64,000 nt of DNA from Actinostola sp. cb2023 (Eukaryota; Cnidaria; Anthozoa; Actiniaria; Actinostolidae): the NCBI GenBank assembly GCA_033675265.1, contig JAUJYZ010001583.1, positions 341,001-405,000 on the forward strand. The letters run 5' to 3'. Below the pieces are notes generated by a model. The model was not told the origin of the DNA, made no database searches, and was given only the letters and a program-made list of their open reading frames with translations. The stretch's first letter is position 1. Every line of letters begins with the position of its first letter. Below are positions 12,501-23,229 of this stretch, piece after piece. Made by a program: the position numbers and the translations under genes.

Positions 12501-13058
12501 GGTATATGTTTGGAGAAGAAACCATATCTGCTCATTACACAATTCCACGGTACTAATGGGGGTTGTTTGACTTTAGCTAAAGCCATTAGAAATTCTCTGA
12601 TCACATCAGAACAGTGGATAGCCATCTTTAAAGAGACAGCTGATGGATTACAATATGTTCATTCAAAACACATACTCCATAATGACATAAAAGGTGACAA
12701 TGTGGTATTAACAAATACATTTGAAAATTCTAAAAGATTTCACCCTGTTTTGATTGATTTTGGCAAATCATGTACAACAGGTAAAGCTAAGAGATACATC
12801 CTTACATATAAAGAGCAACATAAATATTACAAACATCACTGGCATATCGCACCAGAACTTATTAATGGTACACAATCACAGTCATTTGCTTCTGATGTTT
12901 ACTCTTTAGGAGCCCTTATGTCACACTCGTGCAAAGTAATAGATCAACCCAATCAGATACTTTATTCTGTTTCACAAAAATGTATGCATTGTAATCCTAA
13001 GGAGAGACCATATTTAAATGACATAAGGAAAACATTTACAAAAGCACAGCATCAATAA
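9576..13058 (+). CDS. Protein kinase carried inside the EnSpm element
   Basis: Three exons, 9576-10117, 11969-12165 and 12484-13058, have canonical sites and join in phases 2 and 1 to give 437 residues. Residues 1-180 are a Ser/Gln-rich region with a 47-codon internal duplication, then a Lys/Arg-rich coiled coil. The kinase domain follows: glycine loop GKGAFG (202-207), VAVK lysine (222), a C-helix Glu (E236), catalytic loop HNDIKGDN (312-319), DFG (338-340), APE (369-371) and SDVYSLG (383-389). The catalytic HRD is HND, so the usual RD arginine is missing, while the Asp, Lys and Asn needed for catalysis are kept; the enzyme could be active. The reaction would be Ser/Thr or Tyr phosphorylation of an unknown substrate. 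The domain is short after subdomain IX, ending CNPKERP...AQHQ. The start is the first ATG, facing the divergent gene. The two introns hold MITEs. Confidence 0.85.
10474..11155. mobile_element. Pogo-like MITE (682 bp)
   Basis: TA dinucleotides flank CAGTCTACCCCTATTAAGCG at the left and its complement, ending GACTG, at the right. The inverted ends continue as GCGGCCACCC. A TA target and CAGT terminus fit the pogo/Tigger branch of Tc1/mariner. Internally the GCGGCCACC word is repeated. There is no transposase. Confidence 0.8.
11190..11475. mobile_element. TIR MITE with a poly-G terminus
   Basis: A G-rich tract of about 35 bases (11193-11227) opens an imperfect inverted repeat. GGGGGTACTTGACCC...GGGGTGCCGCT at the left pairs with AGCGGCACATCCCC...GGAGTACCCCCC at the right. 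The interior repeats CCCTGTTTAGGACA three times. The long G run may be mis-sized in assembly. Confidence 0.6.
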
Positions 13059-13463
13059 TAATCAAAGTTGTAAGTAGCAGTTTCACTTATATATATCAGC
13101 TACTTGTTGCTAACTGTCTTACATTCCAATTCAAATGCATAATAGCTACGGTAGGTTTTCAAATGTAAATGACTAGCTATAAGACAGTGTACTAGCTAAA
13201 TTGTATTATTAGCCGTTAACATCCGTATCACAAACATAACATGCATTTGATTGATGTAGTGCATACACATGAATGCTGAATGATAAATTTATGTTTTTCT
13301 TTTTTTACACAGTGTGATGTGTGCTACTGTGACCACTCATTAACATTTTTACAAGTTAGCCAATCAGACTAGGGATTTTGTAGCATGCATTGCACTGTTA
13401 TCATGTATTATTAATATTATTATTATGCAATGACTAATGAGATCATGAGTTACAAAATTTATA

Positions 13464-13739
13464 TACACTCAATTGCAGAAAGGTTGTAGTATACATTTAT
13501 ACAAATATCTAATGAGATACAAGATATCTAATGAGATACAAAGTCCGAAACATCGCTTATTTCTTCTAATATATCAGAACCATCAATTTTAGATTAGTAT
13601 CGCATCCAACAAAGACAACACAATAATGTTCAGCACCATTTTGTGCTTAAACAGTTGTAGTTTAGCATGTTTAACATTTAGCATCTCATTAGATATTTGT
13701 AAAAAAATGTATACTACAACGTTTCTGCAATTGAGTGTA
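13464..13739. mobile_element. TA-flanked MITE, copy 1 of a two-copy family
   Basis: The ends CACTCAATTGCAGAAA and TTTCTGCAATTGAGTG are inverted, and the inversion extends into ACAAATATCTAATGAGAT. TA is present on both sides. A second copy lies at 34131-34733, split by another element. It sits between the kinase stop and the transposase stop. Confidence 0.8.
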
Positions 13740-13834
13740 CCTGTATTATATTTACATTGTATAATTGCAATCATGTCTATAAACATATTATACTAATTTG
13801 CAATTGAGCATTACAGTAAGTACATGTATATTCT

Positions 13835-16800
13835 TTACAGGAATATTTTCCTACTTATAGGACTCACAACAGTGCAAATTGTACCATTATCATTGAGTTT
13901 GGCAGAGGCAAAGTGTGAAAAAATCCTTTGTACTGGGATGAATGAAGCTTGTCCACCATCTTCATAGGTAGACTGCCAAACTTGGATTGGATTTCCTATT
14001 CTGCCAATATTTGTGTCTTGCCTGTTCCATTTCACACAGGCAAATGTGTGTGATGTGTATTCTCCTTTTATTATGCATGAATGATTGAAATAGTACAATA
14101 CTGTTCCCGGTCTAAGAAGAAATGTTTCTTTGTTAATGAAACCACCATTTGAAGTCCATGATGCCAGTATTTTAGCTGAACGGATTCCACGGGACATTAG
14201 CTTCGAGCCAAATGTCATAGCTGCAATAGTCAATGAACCAAATTTTTCAATTGTTTCACACATATCTTTCAAATCAATGTTGCAGCCAGGGTATAATACA
14301 TGAAACACTTGAAGTAATAACTTTGCATCATCTGAATCTAAAGGGGTGACCTTGAAGTTACGTGGACACAATATACCAGACTTGTTTTTCCAGACATCTC
14401 CAAGTGGAAGAGGCGAAGCCACAGCTAGACTTCGAAACTTTGACTTCTCACTCCACTCAGCACTTTTAATCCAATCTTCCTTGTCATCATTTTTGTTTTG
14501 TACACATATATGAAGAAAATTATCTTTAAATTCACATGGAAAGGATCCATCTTCCAAAAAATGAGACAGCTTGAACCGCCTCATGAGTTGTAGTTCTACA
14601 GATCTTTTGTTTGTAGTGGTGCTTCCTAATATCCCATTGTATCTTTCAAAACTGAAACACCAAAAACTTGGAACAGGACCATGGTCAAGAAGAACATCCT
14701 TCAAGTGGCAATGTAAATGCATGTTAGGAGTAATAACAAGTTTACCATATAATGTCTCTATTTCTTTACAAAATTTTAGAAAGAGACCGTCTGCAATGTT
14801 TATATCTGTTGCTGAAATAATTGGTTTGCAGATGTATTTACAGGCTAGTACATAAGTTTGCCAGCACTTTAAATGATTCTCAGGAAGAATACCCTTCAAA
14901 CAGTAGATAGAATATATCAGTGTCCAGTTCTTCCACTGTTCAGCTGTAAATGACCCTGCGTTGCTCATAATTTTGATTGGCAGTCTTCCAATAGTATTTG
15001 GGACATCCATTCTTTTTATTCTATTTTGGATTTCCACAGTCTGTTTGTTTGAAAAAAGTACATTCTTTACCCATAAATTGAACATAGTTTTTGAAGTCCC
15101 AAGAAAGAGATTATGCATCGGATCGACGGTGAAAAAACTTATAGCATCAAAGTACTCTAAATCCAAAAGAATGCTGTAATGAGTAATTCCATTATCACGA
15201 CAAAAAATTTTTTGCTTTGAGATTATTTTGAATTTGGGAATTTTGCAGGCAAGAAGTCTGTGGTTTTGATTTGTTCTTGGCTCCCAATTTTCCCTCTGAA
15301 ACCCAGAATAATCTTTTTTTTCTCCAAAGCCACCAGGAAAGGCCTTTAAACATCGAGAGCAACCAAATGTGGCTGAATGGCTCTTAAATCCACCTAACTT
15401 TCTGGCAGCAGGTATATCACAAGTGACTGACATAATGGCTCCTCTGAATGTCAGCTGAAATCTGCTCAATGCAGACTTTAGTCTAATTCCTTTCCATAAC
15501 CACTGCAATTCTTTGATTGCAGGTTCAAGAAATGAATTTAAATTTTTTGGTTCTTTATCCAGAGAAGGTACAATTCCAATCACAATAACATTTTCCCATT
15601 TAAATCTTTCATTCCTAGGCAGGTTCAAAACAACAAGATAGAAAACCCCAACAGAGTAATCTTTCCTGTGTTTGAAGGGCTGAAAAAAGTCAAAATTTAA
15701 CATTAATCCATAGTTACGATGAGCATTTAAAAAATCTTTTCCATTTACAGTAGCAAAGTCTTTCCACAACTTTCCATCGTATACATCAGCCATTTCACCA
15801 TCATTCATAGTACGGTTTCTCCAAATTTCACACTTTTTTGCAAACCCCTTTTTTAGTACAAGCCTCTCCAGGTCATTGATAATACTGTTATAACAATAAT
15901 ATTGGATTGGATAAAAGCATGACTTTCCATTACTCAACTTGACATTGTATACAATTGCAGATCCACATGATTTTTTCTTCCCTCTTGAATAAAAAGTTCC
16001 AGAACATGTCTTTGCAACTTGTTTGTTATTGATAACTGTCAAGCATTCATTGTACTTGTATAACTTATAACATTTTGGGCATACCACATATTTGCTGAAG
16101 TCATCTTTATCAAAGTTAAGAAACTGTCTTAGCATGTAAAGGGTGCCTGGAAATGCTGCAATTATTTGGCCAAGAAATGTGTTTGAGACTTCAATCCCTA
16201 GAACCTTCAGCCAGCAAATTAAAAAGCGAATCAGCCATGCAACTGCATTGTCACTAATATGACAGGATAATTGCCACACCGTAAGAAAGTAAACCATCCA
16301 AAATATCAAAGCATTAGCTTTAAATAAATTACTTCCTGTTGCTTGAGCTTCTGGGATGGGTTCAGGCGATTCATTGATATCTTGCTGTAATGACTCTGGT
16401 AGTACATCATTCCACATTTCTTCACTTTCATCTTCATCTGTAGATGATTGGTCATTATCACTCTCTGAGTCCACAGTGCTGGACAATTCATCCTGACTAT
16501 AATTTTCATCTTCATTTATATCAGGTTCATTGCCATTGTTCCTGTCACTTTCCTGTAAAAAGGGATGTAACATATAAATACAAATGAAAATATATATTCA
16601 GCGATTTCTATTTTGGCTTTCTTTTTGGTCTACTTTATATCCCATTTTCCACTATTTAATAGGGAAAATAAAAACAATATTTTCTGGACGGGAGAGAAAA
16701 AATATATTTTCATTGATCCTTGGGGGGAGGGGAGGGGTGGGTTGGTGTTGGTGTTTGTGTATGTTTTTCACATATATAATGATTATCCTACACAACGGAA

Positions 16801-17412
16801 TCTTGGTTGTAATATTAATAATAAATAGATTGTAGAGGTAAGCTTACTTACACGCATTTCTGTGTCGACGTCGGAATTTGGTAGATTTGGACTGTCGGTT
16901 TGTATTTCATCATCTGATGAATCAATATCACTATCTGTTTGAGAAAAAAAACGCTGTTGTTATCTCTAAGAGTAATTTAGTAGTTTGACACGATAGGAAG
17001 ACAATTTTCGAATTTCAAGGAGCGGCTAAAAATGATTTAGCTTAAAATTTGGATCGTCTACAAATCACAACAACGGAATTAAGAACAGCTAAAGCTTATA
17101 AGCTTATAGTTATAGCACGTTTAACATGTCTATTTAAACGTTCAAAATGTCAAAATCAAGGACAATTGATGGAGAATATTTCGATTATTTTAAAGCAGTA
17201 AACTAGAAAAGGTAACTATCAAGACGTATAATAACTTTTAACTACTTACTATCCCAATTAACTCGAGATGCTGAAGAGTCTTGGACGCTGTCCCTAAGAT
17301 TCTTCATGGCTCTCTTTCTTTCGTGCCTTTCAAAGGTCGATCGTGAGACCAGCTCATTACAGTGCTCGCAAAATATAAGGTCTCCACCTTCATCGATATC
17401 CTTTTCATTCAT
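13835..17412 (-). CDS. EnSpm/CACTA Tnp2-like transposase
   Basis: Three exons, 17412-17250, 16934-16852 and 16552-13835, join in phases 1 and 0 to give 987 residues. The upstream exons replace the seven intronic residues with which the long last-exon ORF begins. The N-terminus has a Cys/His finger (CEHCNELVSRSTFERH, residues about 20-35), then an acidic Asp/Glu/Ser stretch. The core resembles the Tnp2/Transposase_21 family: a CPKC pair near 240, YGLMLNFDFFQPF (363-375), YSVGVFYLVVLNLPR, CDIPAARK (460-467), GCSRCLKAFPGGFG and DPMHNLFLG (559-567). These enzymes cut and paste DNA by binding terminal inverted repeats in the nucleus. No internal stop or frameshift is visible, so the element may be recently active. 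The gene is convergent with the kinase, 776 bp apart. Exact DDE residues were not assigned. Confidence 0.88.
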
Positions 17413-18339
17413 TTTGCATACAAAGCTATAAGAAAAACTCTAAATAAAACTATGTCATTAAACTTAATAGCTGTTTCATTCGAGACAAAAAATGTTGGCC
17501 AAGCAGGTTTGTTTCTTTTGCTGTTGCTAGGTTACGAAATACAATGGCTGCAACATAAGTAATTTCACTTCCGGTTCCGAATTTCCCCAAAATTAACAGT
17601 CACAAAACTTTATAAATAATTGTTAAATGTCATGTACCATATTTTTTCGAATAGTCTAAACCCACTGGTGTTTATTTAAAACTTGGCCTCGTTGATCCGG
17701 CGTTTATTTGATTTATTTGGTGTCTAATCGAAGGAAGAAAAACAAGACAAAAGCTACTTGGCCTTCAGTCATTCGTTTCTAGGTTAAATAAGTATAACGA
17801 TGACAGACAAGATGACTTATTTCAAGTACCATCCGTGAAAGTATTCGACACGGTAAAGCTTGATATGTAGGAGGAAAAAACGAATAATTAAGGTAAACAA
17901 ACAATCATATCGAAAAATGTGCAAAAACAGAGAAATGAGTAAAAGGGAGAATATATAGACCCTTTTAATTTGGGCATGATATTTTCTCATTAAGAAACTT
18001 ATTCCCAATAGTTTTGAAATGGGAAAACATTATGCTCAAAGTAAAAGAATCTCTGTCATGGAGTCTGTCGATACTCAAAAACATTGAGCCATAAATTCCC
18101 GTTTGTAGACTGGTTTCAACCATAGTTAAACTATGTTTCAACAGACATAAGCACATGGACATTTTAGTGTTTAATATATTATGTTTTGTTTCTTTTTGTG
18201 TATTTATTTGTTTCCCCATTCGAATATATTAGGTTGTACTGAAAAGCTACTCTGGTAATCAGTTTGAGTATTAAAAATAAATATTATGTATGTATATGTA
18301 TGTAATGGATAAAACAGAAATAAGTTGATCAAGACTTTA

Positions 18340-18656
18340 CCTGGGAACTTTACAAGACATTTTCATACAACATTAAAGTCCATCTAAAGCCAATACAACT
18401 TTACTGTGAATATAGGTCCACCTTAAAGCACACTTAAAGTGCATATATAGGTTTAATTGACCTTTAGAGGAACTTGAAGTTAATTAAAGTCAAAATCGCT
18501 TAAAGTTGTAATAAAGATCACTAAAAGCTTCTTTAAATGTAATGGAATTTAATTTGACTTTAAGTCTTCAATTAAAGTTCATTAAAGTCAAATGAAAGAC
18601 TTTAAGTACAATAAAGTAAAAATTAAAGTTTCGTAATGTTTGTATTTCGTCCTGTG
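18340..18656. repeat. Right subterminal region of the EnSpm element
   Basis: I count eleven exact TTAAAG or CTTTAA words in roughly 280 bp, in both orientations, commonly within ATTAAAGTC or GACTTTAAGT. The array stops at the terminal ATTTCGTCCTGTG. This density is far above what base composition predicts and is the strongest subterminal signal of the element. Confidence 0.75.
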
Positions 18657-18663
18657 TTGATTA

Positions 18664-19020
18664 CAGTCGAAGCAAGAAAACCGTGGACACCTAAATTATG
18701 TCTGGAATGTTCATTGTGGCCAATCACGTACGAGAGTAGTCAAGCATATCGAACTGTCAGGTCGGCTTTCCAAGAAAACATTATTCAAAATCGCTCAAAT
18801 CTATTATTCGCAGCGTAGTGTATGCATCTCTCAAATAGACATGAAAAGCAATCTAATTTCGTACAAGATGCATTAAAGACAGAACGTAAAATTGAAACTT
18901 AACGGCCTTGTTCGGTGATTGATAATGATCTGTGGTTTCAAAATCTCACATGTGATTGGTCACAACACAATGAACATTCCAAACATATTTTAGGTGTCCA
19001 CGGTTTTCTTGGTTCGACTG
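18664..19020. mobile_element. Pogo-like MITE (357 bp)
   Basis: TA flanks both ends. The left terminus CAGTCGAAGCAAGAAAACCG and its right inverted partner extend about 55 bp, including GTGGACACC and GGAATGTTCATTGTG. It lies five bases outside the EnSpm terminus, so it inserted beside, not within, that element. Confidence 0.85.
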
Positions 19021-19025
19021 TAATA

Positions 19026-19546
19026 CAGTCAACTCTCTCGTAAGCGGACACCCTCAGGAATTGAAAAAAGTGTCCGTTAGTAGAGCTGTCCGCTTATGAG
19101 AACTATTCCCGTAAGCGGACACCAAAGAAAAATAGGGTGGATGTCCGCTTACGGGAGAGTTAATTACGTTTTAATCGGTAGAGAAAAATAGCAACTGAAC
19201 CGTACACCTTGCTTCCCCACCGAACAAATGGAGATTTGACAAAACCGATCCCCACTGTTCTGTTGCTCTGTAAAGGTCATATTTTTGTTGATTTATTGCA
19301 AATTAAAGACAAATTCCATTGCCGAAAGTCCATTATTATATGGTGTGTCCGCTTACGAGAGAGCGTAAACAAAAGAAAAATCCAATTTTCATTTTCAAAA
19401 GTGTCCGCGTCCGCTTACGAGAGAGTGTCCGCTTACGGGAATGTGTAAATACAGAGTTTGACTGGGAGGTAAAACGGGGATTTGAAAAGGTGTCCGTAAG
19501 TAGAGCTGTCCGCTTACGAGAGTGTCCGTTAGCGGAGAGTTGACTG
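19026..19546. mobile_element. Pogo-like MITE (521 bp) with repeated GTCCGCTTACG words
   Basis: Flanked by TA (19024-19025 and 19547-19548). Ends are CAGTCAACTCTC...GTAAGCGGACACC and GTGTCCGTTAGCGGAGAGTTGACTG. The terminal word GTCCGCTTACGAGAGA recurs internally several times, the same word family that forms the array at 57.2 kb. Confidence 0.85.
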
Positions 19547-19830
19547 TAATTTCATGGCGTACTTATAAGTAATAATTTCATGGGGAACTCTTTGTAAAAT
19601 TCAGGGTTTTTGTTAAGTCTTAGAAAAACAGACACGAATTTGACAGCCTCGTTGTTTGATCTAGCTTCTCCGACTATTAATAATTATTGAATACATTCAA
19701 AGTTTAAGTTCACCAAATTGTATGCTAATTAAGATCAACAGCAACATGCAGCAACAACAGCATGGATCCTTTAACGCTCTCCCCACACACACAAGGACTG
19801 CAAACACGCTACCATTCATTAGCACTTATA

Positions 19831-20113
19831 TATAGCTAATTGCATAATCGTTGTCGGGTTGAAAATCATGAAAGCTATGACCAAAAGGAATTCTGGGAAA
19901 TTAAAACTCTCAAATAACACCGTCAAATCATCGACCTTTTTATCCAGACTTGTAGGATCTTAGTTAAATAGCTGATATTCCTTCAAAACTATGAGAACAT
20001 TTAATGTATCTGCATGTAATGCGGCTCATGAACTGATTTCCCATCCATGCTTGCGGTCTCAGCTTCTATCATTTATGATTTTCAACCCGACAACGATTAT
20101 GCAATTAGCTATA
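19831..20113. mobile_element. TIR MITE (about 283 bp)
   Basis: A 36-bp near-perfect inverted repeat, TATAGCTAATTGCATAATCG continuing to GTTGTCGGGTTGAAAATCAT, is repeated inverted at the right end. No transposase. A TA-type target is plausible. Confidence 0.8.
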
Positions 20114-20605
20114 TTTGTGAAAGCAATAACATAGTTACATAGTAACAATATTCTCACTGGGAAAAATCCAAACACAAAGCCTAAAATCTCGGTTATTACA
20201 CATTCCCACATTCCAAGCGTGGTCCACGGGATATATTACATCGCCTAGTGTGCACCGCTCCCTATAAATACGCCTACTTGCATAGATTTATTCTAGTTTA
20301 GCTCTTTTTCCAAAAGACGTACAGATGCGAACGAAAACTTTTTAGTCACAGAGATCATCGCTGCGCCTACCGCTTCTGGATTCCGTCGAAGGTCAAACCT
20401 CTTCGCTGTGCATGCAGTATCCACTGACGTCTATTATATCTTGGTTAGTTCTTCTACTGCGAAGCTGTTCACATCAGCTTTATTAATATTCTGGTTCAGA
20501 ATCACGTCGAACCTTTTACCTTCCGCAATATACTGATTCACTTCTCGCCGTCCTTCGTCAACCATGTGGTTGCCAAGTACTCGTTTTACGGTAGTATATC
20601 TTGTT

Positions 20606-21340
20606 TGGACCGCTCAAATTATTAGTTTTTGAATTGATGTAGTTGGCGAAAGTTTAGCGACGTGTGTAGTCGCTCAAAGTATTAGTTTATCATAGTTAGT
20701 TGTTTGGCGAGGTCCAGCGACGTGTGTAGTCGCTCAATTATATTATAGTTTCTTATATTTTGATTGTTTGGCTAAGATTAGCGACGTGTGCAGTCGCTCA
20801 AATTATTAGTTTTTGAATTTATCTAGTTGGCGAAGTTTAGCGACGTGTGTAGTCGCTCAAATTATTAGTTTTTGAATTTATCTAGTTGGCGAAGTTTAGC
20901 GACGTGTGTAGTCGCTCAAATTATTAGTTTTTGAATTTATCTAGTTGGCGAAGTTTAGCGACGTGTGTAGTCGCTCAAATTATTAGTTTTTGAATTTATC
21001 TAGTTGGCGAAGTTTAGCGACGTGTGTAGTCGCTCAAAGTATTAGTTTTTGAATTTATCTATTTGGCGAAGTTTAGCGACGTGTGTAGTCGCTCAAAGTA
21101 TTAGTTTATCATAGTTAGTTGTTTGGCGAGGTCCACTGCGACGTGTGTAGTCGCTCAATTATAGTTTATAATAATTGGATTGTTTGGCTAAGTTCAGTGA
21201 CGTGTGTAGTCACTCAAATTATTAGTTTTTGAATTTATCTATTTGGAGAAGTTTAGCGACGTGTCTACTCGCTCAAATTATTAGTTTTTGAATTTATCTA
21301 TTAGACGAAGTTCAGCGACGTGTGTAGTCGCTCAGCCAAA
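20606..21340. repeat. 59-bp tandem repeat array
   Basis: About twelve units of the type CGCTCAAATTATTAGTTTTT-GAATTTATCTAGTTGGCGAA-GTTTAGCGACGTGTGTAGT. Central units are nearly identical and the outer ones diverge. The array lies within the TIR element starting at 20148. Confidence 0.9.
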
Positions 21341-21720
21341 TTTATTTAGTTTGGGCCTCTCAGGCCAGGCACAGATACTGATCTGGGTTCAGGTGCCGTT
21401 ACTGGCCGGGCACAGATACTGAATTGGATTCAGGTGCCGGTAGGTGTGTTTGGCGTATAGCTGGCAGTGGGTGCTCAGCCACATTTATTTAGTTTGGGCC
21501 TCTCGGGCCAGGCACAGATACTGAACGGGGTTCAGGTGCCGGTACTGAGGTGTGTTTGGCGAAAAGCTGGCAGTCGATGCTCAGCCAAATGTGAACTGGG
21601 TTCAGGTGCGTTAGTGGGATGTTTCGCGATAGCTGAACTCGGTGCTTAGCCAAATTTATTTTAAGTTGGGCCTCGGGCCTGGCACAGATACCAGCTAGTG
21701 TTGTTTGGTGGTAGCTGGAT
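21340..21720. repeat. GC-richer degenerate tandem repeat, about 130 bp unit
   Basis: Three to four diverging units share TTTAGTTTGGGCCTCTC, GGCACAGATACTGA, GTTCAGGTGCCG and a GTGTTTGGCG...GCTGGCAGT...GCTCAGCCA segment. Located directly after the 59-bp array and inside the same element. Confidence 0.65.
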
Positions 21721-22723
21721 TGAATTGTCTAGCTGAACGCCACGGGCTAATTTCAGGGTATTTTTACAGCGTCAGGGGTGACCTCGCTGAAATGATGAGG
21801 TATTTTTGGCACAGTACAGCGACAGGAATTAGTGACCTCGCTGAAATTATTAAAACAATATTGCGGTCTGGAAGCCTACGTGCACATGTCTGCTCCAGTC
21901 TATAGTGCTGAAGCCGTTGTCATATCAGAAGCAGCACTGACTATCGACTCCATTCTATCCTAGACAACCATTACGGTTCTATAGTTTCGCTAGCTAGTAT
22001 ACAAGTGTGGTCTTTGTGATAGCCCTAATTTTTGGCCATAGTTCGACTCGATTCAGGTCAGTTTAGAAATATTATGTGCATCGTTAGTGATATGTGCTCG
22101 CTTCTCCGATTACTGTCCCTGTTCTCCCTTGCTAAGCCGCCTCGATGGGGTTGTCTAATACCCTTCATTACTCTGTCCCTGGACGGGGTATTTCGGGGCT
22201 GCTTCGCTTGGGGGTTATTCTCCTTTCCCAATAGTCACTGTCCTTTATAGAGTCGGACGTCTCTTTTGATTCCTCGGAAACGTATTACAGCTTTGTACTT
22301 GTCCCTGTAAGCCATACAGAGCTGCACGAGCCTTTCTTTTTTCCACTGGTGTGGTGGGAAGGGAGATTCCCCAAGCGGGGCAGCCCCTATGCTATCATCC
22401 CACATAGAGTCTCTAGCAGCCTCGGCAGAAGACTCTTTTAGCTTGCGAACTTTTGCCGAGAATAGGTGGGGATAGTGGCGCGGATACTGGGACCCCTGAC
22501 CATCATGAGGATAGCTACCTCCAGCAATTTGGCACAAGGCCAATACAAACTTCTGGATTTATTGGAAGGGGCTATTTAGTTTTTGAGTTCTGAGTTTTGG
22601 GAGAAGAACCATGTTTTCGACCCCCTACTACATGCATGGCGTTTCAGACGTTAGTCCTTCTTTAAGTTTAGGGTTTGTGTGTGGTTTCCCCAGAGGATGA
22701 GATAACTGGGAACTGGTGCCGGA
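21721..22723. other. GC-richer interior of the 20.1-kb TIR element, no confirmed gene
   Basis: Composition is noticeably richer in GC than the surroundings. A minus-strand ORF at 22543-22235 (102 residues, SAKVRKLKESSAEAARDS...) could be a captured host fragment, but I do not recognise it and see no splice support. Confidence 0.35.
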
Positions 22724-23229
22724 GGGCCGATTGTTCCCATATCTTAATAACCACACCCATGGCCTTGTGTGCGGATTTCCCTCTATTCTCACTGGGAAAA
22801 ATCCAAACACAAAGCCTAAAATCTCGGTTATTACACATTCCCACATTCCAAGCGTGGTCCACGGGATATATTACATCACCTAGTGTGTACCGCTCCCTAT
22901 AAATACGCCTACTTGCATAGATTTATTCTAGTTTAGCTCTTTTTCCAAAAGACGGGAAGAAAGAATGAAAACTCCCCACCCTCCTCCCCGCAGCGATGAT
23001 ACCCATACTGTATATATACCATCGATCTTGAGACTACCACTCTCTAAGCCTCGGGCCGATTGTTCCCATATCTTAATAACCACACCCATGGCCTTGTGTG
23101 CGGATTTCCCTAGTGAGAATATATTACTAGTAACTGCAGTTTAAAATTCAAATTCAAACACACACACATTATGTGCAGGGGGATTCTGGACTAAAATACC
23201 GTTACAGTATATCAATCATGATATAATTA

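Larger units (their letters stand above)
5109..18656. mobile_element. Complete EnSpm/CACTA DNA transposon (13.5 kb) carrying three genes
   Basis: The left end reads CACAGGGCGAAAT (5109-5121). The right end is ATTTCGTCCTGTG (18644-18656), its inverted complement with one mismatch. Both ends are flanked by TTG (5106-5108 and 18657-18659), a 3-bp target duplication as usual for EnSpm/CACTA. The first and last about 300 bp are rich in TTAAAG/CTTTAA words in both orientations, like the subterminal binding-site arrays of plant CACTA elements. Inside lie a Tnp2-like transposase (17412-13835, minus), a coiled-coil/basic protein gene (9203-6045, minus) and a protein kinase gene (9576-13058, plus), all spliced with consistent phases. 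Several MITEs are nested within. That the kinase belongs to the element, rather than being trapped host DNA, is inferred from its position between the ends and its tight divergent pairing with the 9203 gene. Confidence 0.85.
20148..23122. mobile_element. TIR element with internal satellites and a tandem terminal junction
   Basis: ATATTCTCACT at 20148 is matched by AGTGAGAATAT ending at 23122, followed inward by the related GGGAAAaATCC/GGATTTCCC. A 169-bp left-end segment (20151-20319) is repeated almost exactly at 22786-22954. A 59-bp right-end segment (22724-22782) is repeated at 23053-23111. The right-end copy at 22782 abuts the left-end copy at 22786, so the layout is one long element followed head-to-tail by a 0.34-kb derivative. 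No transposase is visible. Classification is uncertain; an LTR element was considered and set aside. Confidence 0.7.

Noticed and set aside
16552..16573. Start codon at 16573 for the transposase
   Set aside because: The first seven codons are intronic sequence ending in a TTTTTACAG acceptor; two upstream exons join in phase and supply a finger domain and an earlier start.
22235..22543. Minus-strand ORF of 102 codons in a GC-richer zone
   Set aside because: Open, but with no domain, splice partner or conservation evidence I can see. Kept only as a possible captured fragment.
20151..22954. LTR retrotransposon with 169-bp direct repeats
   Set aside because: A second pair of direct repeats (59 bp) lies just inside and outside, the outermost ends are inverted rather than direct, and no pol sequence is present.
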